Shown piece by piece: positions 11,453-21,807 of a stretch of DNA of 64,000 nucleotides. The notes under the pieces were generated by a model. The model searched no databases. It saw only the letters and a program-made list of their open reading frames with translations, and had not been told where the DNA came from. The number at the start of each line of letters is the position of its first letter. Positions within the stretch are counted from its first letter, which is position 1. This stretch comes from Bombyx mori (Eukaryota > Arthropoda > Insecta > Lepidoptera > Bombycidae): contig NC_085119.1 of assembly GCF_030269925.1 (NCBI RefSeq), positions 12,373,001-12,437,000 on the forward strand, written 5' to 3'. A program made the translations under genes and the position numbers.

Positions 11453-14400
11453 TTAGTTAAATAACTTATATAAAATCACTGTAAGTATTATTGAAATAGA
11501 GAGGCTTTTTCGCGTTGCATTATTGCATGGCAGTCCTCCCGGGATCGGTCGGCAGAAGCACACTCTTGTGACGTAGCTGCCGTCGGTTTGCGTATAGCAT
11601 CCGCTAGTTATGGCGTCACCGTTGCTGTTCACTGCACGGGTGCACATGGCTGTTGAGTTTTCCACTGTAAATAAACAAACTATTACTGTAGTTGATTACT
11701 TTACATTGATATCCCGTATTCTTTTCGGAACGAAGTTCCTTATGGGACGATGCGGAGGGGTACCCTAACCGGGAAAAAACGTCCGTAACGTAAGATTTTT
11801 ATTCGTAATGCACACAGTGTACGACTTAACTTCACAATAACGTACAAAAAATAACATATTTTTTTATCATTCATTGACCACGATCTCACTTCAGAGCGTT
11901 TGTTTGCGCAATACACTAACTCTTATGCAAACAACCATGAATGAAGTGTACCACAATAAGTTCGCACGTTACCGAATGACCGTGGGTTGTTGCGAAACCT
12001 CCAGCTTTATTTTCTTTATACCTCGAATAGAACTTAAAATTAATATTTTTATAATAAGGAACTTCGTTCCTATCCGGTGACGCGCGACACCACACATCTT
12101 TTTTTATTGCGTAGTTAGGTGAGCTAGCTCATGGTCCACGTGGTTTGTGGTTACTGCAGTCTATAGACGTCATAACGTGAATGCTGCCTTGCTGATAAAA
12201 TACTCAGACACCGATGCTGCCTATTTTAATGTGAATCTCATACATATTTTTAACGAACAAACGGGATGGAGTGTTGCTAGTCTAGGACATGAGCTTAAAG
12301 TAAGAATACGAAATTTGTATCGTTTCTATTTTTGTTTTTGTAGATGACCAAATGAATACCAGGCCATTAATGCTAAAAAGTAATTGGAGTTCATATATAT
12401 CAGTCAAGCCTCAAATTGATTAGTACAATGGTTGTTTTAATATTAAATTTGTTTTTTTTTTCCTGAAAAGATTTAAGTTTTGGTTTACCAAAGCCTACTG
12501 TTAAACGTTTCTTAATCCTGTCTTGTAATCTGACTGTCTGTCACTGGATATAACAGAGACACCATAATCGTGCCTATGCGGATAGCAGAATTACAGAAAA
12601 AAATATACTATTTTTGAATATACATTGCACCATTGCACATATGTAGACTAGCACCTATGTAATTTGTCGATGGGCCGCAAAAATAATTGAAATATTAATT
12701 GGTGCGGTTCTAATATATGTTTTAAAGTTTCCAGTTGTGTTTTCGTTTTAAAACCTTTTTCTTTTCGAATGTAGATCTATTCGGATTAATGGTAAATGGT
12801 TTCCTATGGTTATTTGCATGTGGCGTGTTACTTATACTTGTTTTATATGCTGTGAAATCATTATTTCAAACTTATCACTTACCCTTTCCATCATAGTAAT
12901 AACTGTAGGTAGCACAGATATCATTACTGGCAATACAGGTCGCGTTTAAGGCATAATTCCTCCAAATGTATTCCACGTCAGGCCACGTACCATCATCTTC
13001 AATTAATCAATTAAAACCATAGTATAAGTATAGAAATGTATTTGTTACTTTGTACTGATTTTATATGTTTGTACATATGTTTTTTTAAGTCTGGTAATGT
13101 GCATGTAGTTGTGCTGTCTAAAGCTTGTTGACATTTTGTTTTAAGGACCCACACATACATAGATAACTAACTACCCAAAGGATCTGATTATTTAATGATT
13201 TTGAGCCACTGGCAATTATGTTTGAGTTGGTGGATTTTTTTGTTGCTTATCTGTGGCAGACGAGCTTATGGTTCATCAGATAGCGTCATCCCCCATGAAT
13301 TCCGGCAATGCCAGGGGTCAGCTCTGTTATCTACTTATAAGGACTATATTTTATTCAAGCTTCGTTTGAACAGAGACCCGTGTGCGAGCTTTTTTACGTT
13401 CGCGATCGCATAAAAGTTAATTCAAATTTTTATGTAGCTGGAACGTTTGCTTACGTTTGCCGCTAGGGGCGCTGTTCGAACTGCATACAAATATGAGTTA
13501 ACTTTTACGCTATCGAGAACGTTAAAAAACTCGTATTAAACACCCAGGCTCCCGTCGACTGGATGAGACAGACAGAGACGAGCGCCCTCACGCCTTTTCG
13601 CCTGATTTAATAAGACGATACTCGATTATATAAAACGACAGGAAGTTGATGTGCCGATAAATCTAGTTGCGAAAATAATCAAAGGTCGTTGCCTAGCAGT
13701 GGATAAATGTAGGCTGATTATTAATCTTACGCGAGACGACTAGCGGGGCTTCACACGGAACTCCGTCAGCGAGCCGCGTCGCATCCTGGCACGTTGCGTT
13801 TAGGAACACGCTTTCGTTGTTGAACCTCGGACCCAACCAAGTGTAGCGGAAGCATCGTGCTTCTCGCGTGTGTGTTGCTATTGCGAAGCCGCCTGTAAAT
13901 CATTTTATAAAATTAATTAATGAGACCATTATTATAACTACTTTATTGCACAATCTCATGTCAGAATAATATTAACGGGTAATCGTGCGAAAATTTGAAA
14001 TAAGGAAAAAAATATTTTGACTACAATAAAAATAATCGAAAAACTTCGATGACACCTTAAGCAGCTTTCGCTGTTTAGCCTGGTTGTCCAGAACGTAATC
14101 AATGCTAATCATGCATAATAATAATGCATTTTTAATTAATGCTAATCACATAAAAAATATAATATAAAATATCAAATTATTAAAAAAAAAGTACAATATT
14201 AGATAAGTAAACAGGAATGCAGTATGTACTTACGTACCTATGTTACTATGACGCGCTGACGTGATGAAATTAAAATTAAAAGGGTTATTTATGTTTTTTT
14301 TTAACAAAAACCTTTTTAAGGTCATCCAGGCTGTGGTGTAAGGTGTAAGGTTCGTACAGTTAGTATATATAATATTCTATATTCTATATTCTATATAAAA

Positions 14401-15064
14401 TTCTTCTTTATGTATTATTTATCTTGTTCTACAAAATAAAACCCTCAAACTTACTACAGACACAACAATAAAGCGAAACATTATGCTCGTAAGAAATGTA
14501 GATAAATTATTAGAGTAAATAAAGAAAAACTAAAACAATAAATAGGTGATCAGGAATGAAATTTCCGCCAGGATTTCTATACTTTACAAATAACCTACTT
14601 ACCAACCTACAAACCATCGTTATGCAGACATAATACTCTGCCTGAAAACATTACATGACGAAGCAATAATATTATAAACAGAAAAACATTTGTTAAATAT
14701 GGAAAAGAAATGTGATGATGAATCGATGTTTTGCATAAATACTTCTACACAAATCAGATAGAATAAATCGTGCGTGAATTAGGGACAAGACATTTTACAA
14801 TTATTCAATACAACGGGTACTCGAAGCAATAAAGCCGTTTTATATGTTATATATTACAAATATTTGATAAAGAATTTAACGAACATAATCTGTGATTACC
14901 ACGAACTGTCAATGAAATACAAAAAGTGTCTAAATAAAAAAATAAAAAAAAATTATTATCTATTTGATCACTCTAACTACCCTTAAAATCAAACTATGCT
15001 GTTAATACTTACAAGCCAATAAAACAGCTGCACTCACTATAAAGTTGTAATTAACTTTAATCAT
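11453..15064 (-). CDS. Secreted, probably GPI-anchored Ly6/three-finger-like protein
   Basis: Four exons join as 15013-15064, 13731-13892, 12883-12996 and 11453-11664 (52+162+114+212 nt = 179 codons plus stop). Three introns have GTAAG donors and AG acceptors, with matching phases (1, 1, 1). The start gives a signal peptide MIKVNYNFIVSAAVLLACG. The mature chain has ten cysteines (for example EARCF, NATCQ, VPCEA, NATCI, NDICA, TAMCT, SGCYT) and closes with VCFCRPIPGGLPCN. A CxC...CN ending is typical of Ly6/uPAR domains. Five N-glycosylation sequons (NES, NAT twice, NST, NAT) fit an extracellular site. The C-terminal SLSISIILTVILYKLFN is a hydrophobic tail without charged residues until the end, as for GPI attachment. 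I do not recognise an orthologue; the cysteine spacing is looser than in a classic Ly6 domain. The exon 3 acceptor (TTGAAG) is weak. Confidence 0.8.
11727..12070. repeat. Inverted-repeat unit in an intron, MITE candidate
   Basis: GGAACGAAGTTCCTTAT at 11727-11743 recurs in exact reverse complement at 12054-12070. GGAACGAAGTTCC is itself nearly palindromic. The 310 bases between have no coding sense. No clear target duplication is seen, so the element limits are uncertain. Confidence 0.45.
12099..12190 (-). mobile_element. Bm1 SINE tail fragment, degenerate
   Basis: A poly-T run and TATTGCGTAG are followed by GAGCTAGCTCATGGTCCA and a CTATAGACGTC block. These correspond, with many changes, to the Bm1 tail. 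It lies in the last intron of the Ly6-like gene. Confidence 0.55.
13226..13325 (-). mobile_element. CR1-like LINE 3' end, degenerate
   Basis: GGCAGACGAGCTTATGGTTC and AATGCCAGGGGTCAG correspond to the LINE 3' end best seen at 45927-46246, where a reverse transcriptase C-terminus precedes it on the minus strand. Confidence 0.5.
13378..13544. mobile_element. Fold-back MITE candidate with about 50-bp arms
   Basis: The arm at about 13381-13430 (GCGAGCTTTTTTACGTTCGC, then GCATAAAAGTTAATTC) mirrors 13487-13541 (GAGTTAACTTTTACGC, then GAGAACGTTAAAAAACTCG). The centre holds GCCGCTAGGGGCGC. It has no coding content. A non-autonomous DNA transposon is the likeliest reading. Confidence 0.6.
13620..13728 (+). 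mobile_element. LINE 3' tail, degenerate
   Basis: GTTGCCTAGCAGTGGATAAA then GTAGGCTGATTATTAAT matches the lepidopteran LINE tail 'GCCCAGCAGTGGGA...AGGCTGATGATGATG'. It abuts the splice donor of exon 2 of the Ly6-like gene. Confidence 0.5.
13893..15012 (-). other. Intron 1 of the Ly6-like gene
   Basis: AT-rich and noncoding. A short TATATTC tandem run is at about 14369-14393. Nothing else is recognised. Confidence 0.6.
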
Positions 15065-15876
15065 TATAATAATATGTCACTGTGGAGTCTGAGGTACTTG
15101 CGAATCCATCAAAAATGTGGCCACAAATAAAACAACGTGCAAACAACAACGGTAATATGTTTATTTGTTTTATATCGATCGCATTACTTTTATCATTTTG
15201 ATTTGAATTCGACACTTATCTATTCTGTAAAAGTATTATCTATTACTCATTACGAGCGCGTTGGACTGATTTGAATGAATGATTAGATTGCGGGAGAATT
15301 TATTTTCAATGGCACTCTTTATCGGAATGCCAAAAAATGTCCCAGTAAATGAAAAAGCCAGAAAAATAACGTTTTCTTATACTTGATGAACTTTTCTATT
15401 GATATGCAGAAAACAGTTGCATAGTCTTTAAATTCGTTAAAATGTAAATATTCAGTTGGCAAAGTAATAATTATAAAAGTATATAAATCGATTAAAGTAA
15501 TTCATTTAAGACTGAAGTAGAACATTATGATCACAAGCTGTCATGAAAGAACCCACACCCTGTCCTGGTGAAACTGGAAATACTTCACTCATAAAAAAAA
15601 AAGAACCCACAAATTTTTATTAATTTATTATTTATTTACTAGAATGTCTCGTCACGACTTCAATGTTCCACCTACTTTTAAAAATGAAGTCGAAGTCTGT
15701 CCAACCTTTGAACCGGAACGCTTGCCTGTTTCGAGTAGAACTATATAGACAGGATGGCAGCATAGACATACAATCCTGGTTCATAATGAGTTCGTGATTT
15801 AATTGGATTGGTGCTTTTATCAAAATACCGTGTCATTTTTATGACGATTTGAATAATAAACACCACGCCTACCGAT
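15065..15876. other. 5' flank of the Ly6-like gene, nothing else seen
   Basis: No coding frame makes sense. The promoter of the Ly6-like gene should lie here, but I see no clear TATA box at a convincing distance. Confidence 0.4.
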
Positions 15877-15991
15877 CTTTTTTTTTATTGCCCTTGTAGG
15901 CAGACGAGCTTACGGCTCACCTGATGGTGAGTGGTTACTGTCGCCCATGGACTTCAGTAATGCCAGGGGCAGAGCCAAGCCTCTGCCTACC
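15877..15991 (-). mobile_element. CR1-like LINE 3' end
   Basis: A poly-T run, then TATTGCCCTTGTAGGCAGAC, CTCACCTGATGGTGAGTGG, GTCGCCCATGGACTTCAG and AATGCCAGGGGCAGAGCCAA. This is the minus-strand 3' end with its A-tail reading as T. Confidence 0.75.
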
Positions 15992-16575
15992 TAAGTGTGG
16001 TATCTTTAGATACCACATTCAAACTCAGTCTTCGTTAATATAATATTTGATTTACACAGACTTAGTGACTTGGAAATTCCACAGCTGCTAACGATTAGCG
16101 TCAGTGGACGCATGTACATACTGTCTTTGTCCGGCTTATTGGTGTAAATCAGCAAATTTTGATAGACTAAAGATACGAAAAACTGGCGTGACGTTATTAT
16201 TCGTGTCGTCAACGAAGGCACCGAAAGCGGGATCATTGACATAAAATAGATTGACGTTCTCTCTGAAATAGAGTCCAGCGACCACAACTTGAATGCTGAT
16301 TCGCCTTGACAGTGCCAGTGTGGCAGTGTGGTCGTTGATCACCAGCTAAATCCTACAGACCTACGGATCGCAGTCACCATCGACTATCATGGGACTGTGT
16401 AATTTTTAAATATTTACAGTCATTTATGCCAGGTGGTTGGTTCTTGTGGGAGCTGTATTAAAAGTAAATAAATGTTGTTTATCTCAATGTATGCCGGACA
16501 ACTGCAAGGCTTCGATATGGAAATTGCAGGCGATGCGAATATTACAACTTTATAATCTGCATAGATGCTTGTATT

Positions 16576-16779
16576 GGTTTTATTGCATAGATGGGTGGGC
16601 GAGCTCATAGTCCACCTAGCGTTAAGTGGTTACCGAAGCCCATAGACATTTATAACGTAAATGTCGCCACCCACCTTGAGTTAAGTTATAAGGTATCAGT
16701 ATATTTACAATGGCTGCGACTCCCTTCAAACGGCGGAAATAGGCAGGGCGGACTCACAAGATGTCCTACCAGGAGTAAA
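16576..16779 (-). mobile_element. Bm1 SINE, short form with an internal deletion
   Basis: From the tail (TATTGCATAGATGGGTGGGC) to the body boundary (CCTACCAGGAGTAA). Part of the middle (the stretch between CCTTCAAAC and GGCGGAAATAGG) is missing. Confidence 0.85.
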
Positions 16780-16869
16780 CCAGTTTGAAGTCTGTTAAAA
16801 ATTTACAAAATTACCAATGGAACAGAAAAGGAGGTTATTACGGCATAATACCTATATTGGCAATTTGCA

Positions 16870-17215
16870 TATGAGCTTACAGGAGGGTCTGCGATGATAC
16901 GTGCACACTCAAATGAAATTATTCCGCGCTCGCCATCGGCGGACTATAAGCCGATTTCGTCTAACCTCGTTCAATCAGCGAGCTCTGAGAACGGGTGTAC
17001 GTACGTGCGCTGTGCACAGATTTCAACGGAAATAGATACGACTGTGGTATAAATTTTTTACATTTTATGACCGGCTACCGTTTTATGAACTTATGGCAGG
17101 ATTTGGGGGAGGCCTATGCGAAAGCAAAACAATCTTAGCCGATGTCAAATGAAAAGAAAAATGTACCTAAATATAAATTATGGTTGTTAATAAAGGCTTC
17201 TTTATCTTTATCTTT
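16870..17215. repeat. GC-richer island ending in AATAAA and TCTTTA repeats, unclassified retroelement-like
   Basis: GC content rises sharply from 16890 to 17040. The stretch ends at AATAAA (17189-17194) followed by (TCTTTA)n-like sequence, as some retroelement 3' ends do. No protein similarity is visible, so the class is unknown. Confidence 0.35.
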
Positions 17216-17589
17216 ATTTTTACCGTTTTATTAAAAATACTTGTTGAATATTTAGAAAGGCACAGTGTGTATTTTGAATCTATATTGTGGTTAGTTTACG
17301 TTACTTTCAAAGTTCATTAATTCTAGAACAATTTTGAATTTTCGTCATTTTGGTACGTACAATAACTGTTACTTATTGCATCTGGCAGCACATTAACGAT
17401 TCTTTAAAATAAAAAAAATCATTATTTAATTATACTAATCAACGCATTTGGGTACCATATAATATATGTACCTACTAATTCGACTAGATACATTTCAGTT
17501 TTCGTATTGATTAATGAATTGAGTTTGAGAATGTCTTTTCAATTTGTTACTAGAACCTTTCAAAGCTTATTTAATTTAAAGGTTTTTCT

Positions 17590-17917
17590 AAAATATATAA
17601 TATAATATATAATAATATATAATATATAATATAATAATAATATATAATAAATAAATAATAATAAATAAATATTTACTAACAATCACGCCATGTTAACTGG
17701 TCCCGTGATAAGTTCGTAAAGAACTTGTGTTACAGGTACCAGATAACGGATATAAATGTAAGATTTTTATTATACACATACATATATTTAATATACACCC
17801 ATAACTCTGGAAAAGACATTTATATTTATCATACAAATATCTTCCCTTGGCGGGATTCAAACCCGCGACCCCCTTGTGTAGTGACCATGTCACTTACCAC
17901 TACACCAGACGGCCGTT
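17590..17917 (-). mobile_element. tRNA-derived SINE (not Bm1)
   Basis: Read on the minus strand, the head has an A-box TGGTGTAGTGG (near 17905) and a B-box GGTTTGAATCC (near 17855), spaced as in tRNA genes. About 200 bases of unrelated body follow, then a long AT-rich tail of TATAATA/TTATTA units at 17590-17670. A true tRNA is ruled out by poor stem pairing and by the tail. Confidence 0.7.
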
Positions 17918-18200
17918 AAAGTATTGCACTGGGTTTTTTGGTCCAGCGTATTGCTTTAAGAACTCTATGCCTCCTTCGAAATAAAATTACTGATTGGAAC
18001 AAAGGCAAATATCGAGTACTATAGATTCCAGTATAGATTTTAAACAAATTTCGTTCGCTTTTTCGTGCTTTTCTCACGGAAATGAACTACGGAATATGTA
18101 CGTTCATTAGTGTTTTTAAAATTAAAATCGTAAGTCTATAATCAAGATTTTTCTTAAATAAATTAGTTTATATGTATTTAGTACTTTATATACAAACATA

Positions 18201-18465
18201 GTCATAGTTTTTTTTATTAATACTAACGTCTTCTTATATTCAATTTTCTAATAATTTTTAATACGACTCTCACTTACTACTAGCGTTTATTCCATCAATA
18301 TATACCTAAATAAACATAAATGTTATTATATAAGTCATAGTTTTTTTTATTAATAAAAACATCTCATATTCAACTTCGTAATGATTTTTAATACAAACTT
18401 CACTAACTACTAGCATTTATTCCATCAATATATATTTAAATAAACCTAAATATTATTATATTATC
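18201..18465. repeat. Two-copy tandem repeat, period 133 bp
   Basis: GTCATAGTTTTTTTTATTAA starts at 18201 and again at 18334. The copies keep about 85 percent similarity to the end (for example CTACTAGC, TTTATTCCATCAATATAT). Confidence 0.8.
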
Positions 18466-19035
18466 GTCTACAAAAGCCGCAATTACGTGGAGTAAATGTA
18501 ACCAGCACTTTTTTCAGTAAACAGAATCACAATTCAAAAGTTCTTAAAGGACTTTCTTGTTTTGTTCGACATGTTGCAAGCGGCTAAGAGGTGCCTTTAT
18601 CTCTTTATTTTCCCAGCACTAGGTGCAAGACAGGCAAGGAGCTAGAAAAACATTCTTCCGAACAATATTTACTTTGTGCAGACACCCTTTGACTTTCGAG
18701 AGTTTCTTGAAAGTTTTACCGTAAATTCAATATATGTTCGTTGTGTTTCTGTTGTTTACTTACACCTAATTTTCTTTACGTAAATTCGGTATAGAATTTT
18801 TTAATATTTCAACAACCCTAGCCGCCGACTTAACCTAATAGGTAGGTGTATGGCTTTAATAAAGAATAAAAAAAAACCCTAGTTTGTTTATTTATGATAT
18901 TATTGTGTATACCTTTAACATGTAAAGTGGTGGTTTGTCGTTTTCCATTGAAAAGACGAAATATACAAAATTTATATGTCGGTAATAAATATTTCTCTAA
19001 ATAATAAAAAAACTTACCTGCATTCATATTTTAGG
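18466..19035. other. Intergenic DNA with no gene seen
   Basis: No coding sense in either strand. The frame at 18830-19027 is antisense low-complexity sequence. Confidence 0.5.
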
Positions 19036-19236
19036 TTTTTTTTATTGCTTAAATGGGTGTTAAGTTGTTACTGGAGCGCATAGACATCTACAACGCAAAT
19101 GCGCCACCCACCTTGAGACATAAGTTCTAAGATCTGCCCCACCCCTCAAACTGAAACGCATTTCTGCTTCACGGTAGAAATAGGGAGGCCGGTGGTACCT
19201 ACCCGTGCGGACTCACAAAAGGTCCTACCAACAGTA
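19036..19236 (-). mobile_element. Bm1 SINE, short form
   Basis: TTATTGCTTAAATGGGTGTT through GGTCCTACCAACAGTA. It has lost a piece of the tail and the stretch between TCTAAGATCT and GCCCCACC. Confidence 0.85.
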
Positions 19237-19767
19237 GGCTGGCATTTATCACAATGTCAAAACCGTCTCAAACTATTTCCTAATGTTTATGTTCAAATAT
19301 GTCAGGATAGTTTTTGTATTTCACGGGTAAAGGTTTTTCCAGTTAGATATAATAATGAGTGAGTGCAAATTTAATAACTACTTTATGAAATTCTTATTTA
19401 CAGTATTATTTAAAACGATTCGCAGTTGAGATTATGAGATCTTCTTCAGTTTGCAGTGAAACAAACAGAAAGCCAACGGAAAATTATCTTCTATTTAAAA
19501 TAATGTCCTCATGAAATTAAGCAGATGACAAGGGAATCTATATTTTAATTAAAGAATGTCGACAAAGTTAATAAGAAGGGCGTTCATTAATCTTAGTTCA
19601 TGGCTCGGGACGCTGCGTTTCTTTAAGGCACAATTTACTGAAGTGGATCTTTAATTAACACATCATGGAAAATGAACTGCATCTTGTGAAATATTCAATT
19701 ATTTTGGGACGACAAACAATTGTCGGCTTTTGTTAAAAAGTATACAAGGTATTTCTATAGACAAAAT

Positions 19768-19905
19768 CCACTGAGTTTCTCGCCGGATCTTCTCGCAGTT
19801 TCGATCAATTGTTAGATGCGGCGAAACACTGTTCTTGCTAGAGCTAGTGATGGCAAATTATCTCAAGTTGAGCCCGTGAGCTCATCTACCCGTCCGTGAT
19901 TAGAA
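19768..19905 (+). mobile_element. Jockey-like LINE 3' UTR fragment
   Basis: Carries ACTGAGTTTCTCGCCGGATC and GAGCCCGTGAGCTCATCTAC with several deletions. Confidence 0.65.
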
Positions 19906-19997
19906 TAGCCCCATAAGATACCAACGATTAGGTGAAGCGAAAAAAGGGATTAAGATGTAGGGTCTAAGGTAACATGAAATAAGATAGAACAACTTTG

Positions 19998-20429
19998 AAG
20001 TCATCGTCGCCTAAAGGTTAAGACGTCCGGTGCATTCGTATCGAGCGATGCGCTGGTGTTCGAATCCCGCAGACAGGTACCAATTTTTCTAATGAAATAC
20101 GTACTTAACAAATGTTCACGACTGACTTGCATGGTGAAGGAATAACATCGTGTAGTAAAAATCAAACACGCAAAATTATAATTTGCTTAATTACTGTTAG
20201 TAAGATGTCTTGAGAATCCGCACGGGTAGGTGTCACCACTCCGGCTATTTCTTCCGTGAAGCAGTACTGCGTTTCGTTTTGAAGGGCGGGGTAGCCGTTG
20301 TACTGTAAAAACTGAGACCTTAGAACTCATATCTCAAGGTAGGTGGCGGCTTTTATGTTGTAGATGTCTATGACCACTTAACACCAGGTGGGCCGTGGGC
20401 TCGTCCACCCACCTAAGCATTAAAAAAAT
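19998..20429 (+). mobile_element. Bm1 SINE, full length
   Basis: The tRNA-like head GAAGTCATCGTCGCC... with B-box GTTCGAATCCC opens it, and the A-tail after CACCCACCTAAGCAT closes it. The body has moderate divergence. Confidence 0.9.
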
Positions 20430-20556
20430 AAACTTACCTATATTTTTACAGCAAAAACAACTGCAATAATGGTATCAAATATCAAAAATAATTCTGTATT
20501 GATAGACTGAGTAGTGCAGTAAATTTAAATTGGAACAGTGTAATGACAATTCAGAC

Positions 20557-20642
20557 TTTGAACTCATGTCTCAAAGTGGTTGGCGACTTCACGTTGTGAT
20601 GTCTACAGCAACAACTTAACACCGAATGGACCATGAGCTTCG
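20557..20642 (+). mobile_element. Bm1 SINE tail fragment, degenerate
   Basis: Matches the last 85 bases of Bm1 (ACTCATGTCTCAAAGTGG, TTGTGATGTCTACAG, AACTTAACACC) with many changes. Confidence 0.55.
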
Positions 20643-21235
20643 TTTATTTATTAGAGTAACAGAAATAAGATTTCGGAGCATGAGAGTGATAATTAAATAG
20701 GGCATAGTTATTGGAGTTTTCATTCCAGTTGATATAGATACAAATTGAACTTTTTGAATTTCGAGTCGATGTCGCCTATCTAACTATGAGATCAATGGCA
20801 TTCCAAATGTACAATAACCGTTATGTTTTCGTAGTGCCTATATAATGATCTACAACGATAGAATAATAGACAGTTCACCTAAATTCTAAATAATCAATAA
20901 GCCCACTGATTGTTTTTGTAGCTTCTGTAACAAAAACTAATTAACTTAAACTCTTGCACAATACACTAACTTTTGAAAATAACATTCTGTTGTATTTAAA
21001 CTATTATTTGTACTCGTAATGTACACTGAGAAATGAACACGTTTCCACACGAATAAGCTTTCGGAGCTTCCCGATTGAATTCTCAGAGGATAAGGAAAAT
21101 AAAATACCATTGCAGCTTTGAGGTTCCAGACATATTTTATGTTCATTTTACACAACGGCTCTAACAAAATTTTTCTTGAATAAAAATATTTTATGGTACA
21201 GAAAAAGAAGAGGTAATAAAAAAAAACGTTCAATG
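20643..21235. other. Gene-free stretch downstream of the DUF4758-like gene
   Basis: No recognisable repeat. The minus frame at 20946-21233 (95 codons) starts just downstream of the polyadenylation signal and has no motif, so it is probably chance. Confidence 0.45.
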
Positions 21236-21247
21236 TTTCAGATACAC

Positions 21248-21253
21248 TTTATT
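21248..21253 (-). terminator. Polyadenylation signal of the DUF4758-like gene
   Basis: AATAAA on the minus strand. The 21254-21807 stretch would be an AT-rich 3' UTR of about 560 bases. Confidence 0.5.
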
Positions 21254-21807
21254 TACTTAAAATTTTACATAAAGTTTCTAACTTAAAACTCATTTATTTA
21301 AGCGATACTCGTACAAAAGTAAAAAAATAGGTGAGTAGTTAGGTACATTAGGTACAAAAATATAAAATTTTAACATGCTATCTACAGTAAATCTATTTAC
21401 AGTAAATACCCTAATAAGATAAATAAGAATGTTTATTTACAAAGTATCCATTATAATACTAATGTACAGTATAAAATGAATTAGAATATATGTATATATT
21501 AACAAACATATTTTAAAGCACCTATATAATATGGGAGTCGCGATTTCGAAAAACTTTATAAAGAAGCTCTACTTCACAGCGTTCATGTGCCCACAAAAGC
21601 TATAAATCCCGTAGTTTTGCTGCTTTTGCACTGTTTACTGTTCACTCGCTCGCGTATAGTTTATCACGTGCACTGCTACAACACACTCACATTTTAAAGT
21701 TTCGTTTCTTCAGCAAAACTTACGGTATTTTCATCATCACTGCACTTGTTTTCGTCCGTGATTTATTTAACGTCCACCCACATATTTAACTAGATTTGAA
21801 CGGTCAC

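Noticed and set aside
17840..17917. tRNA gene on the minus strand (A and B boxes present).
   Set aside because: Stems pair poorly and the unit continues into a SINE body with an AT-rich tail.
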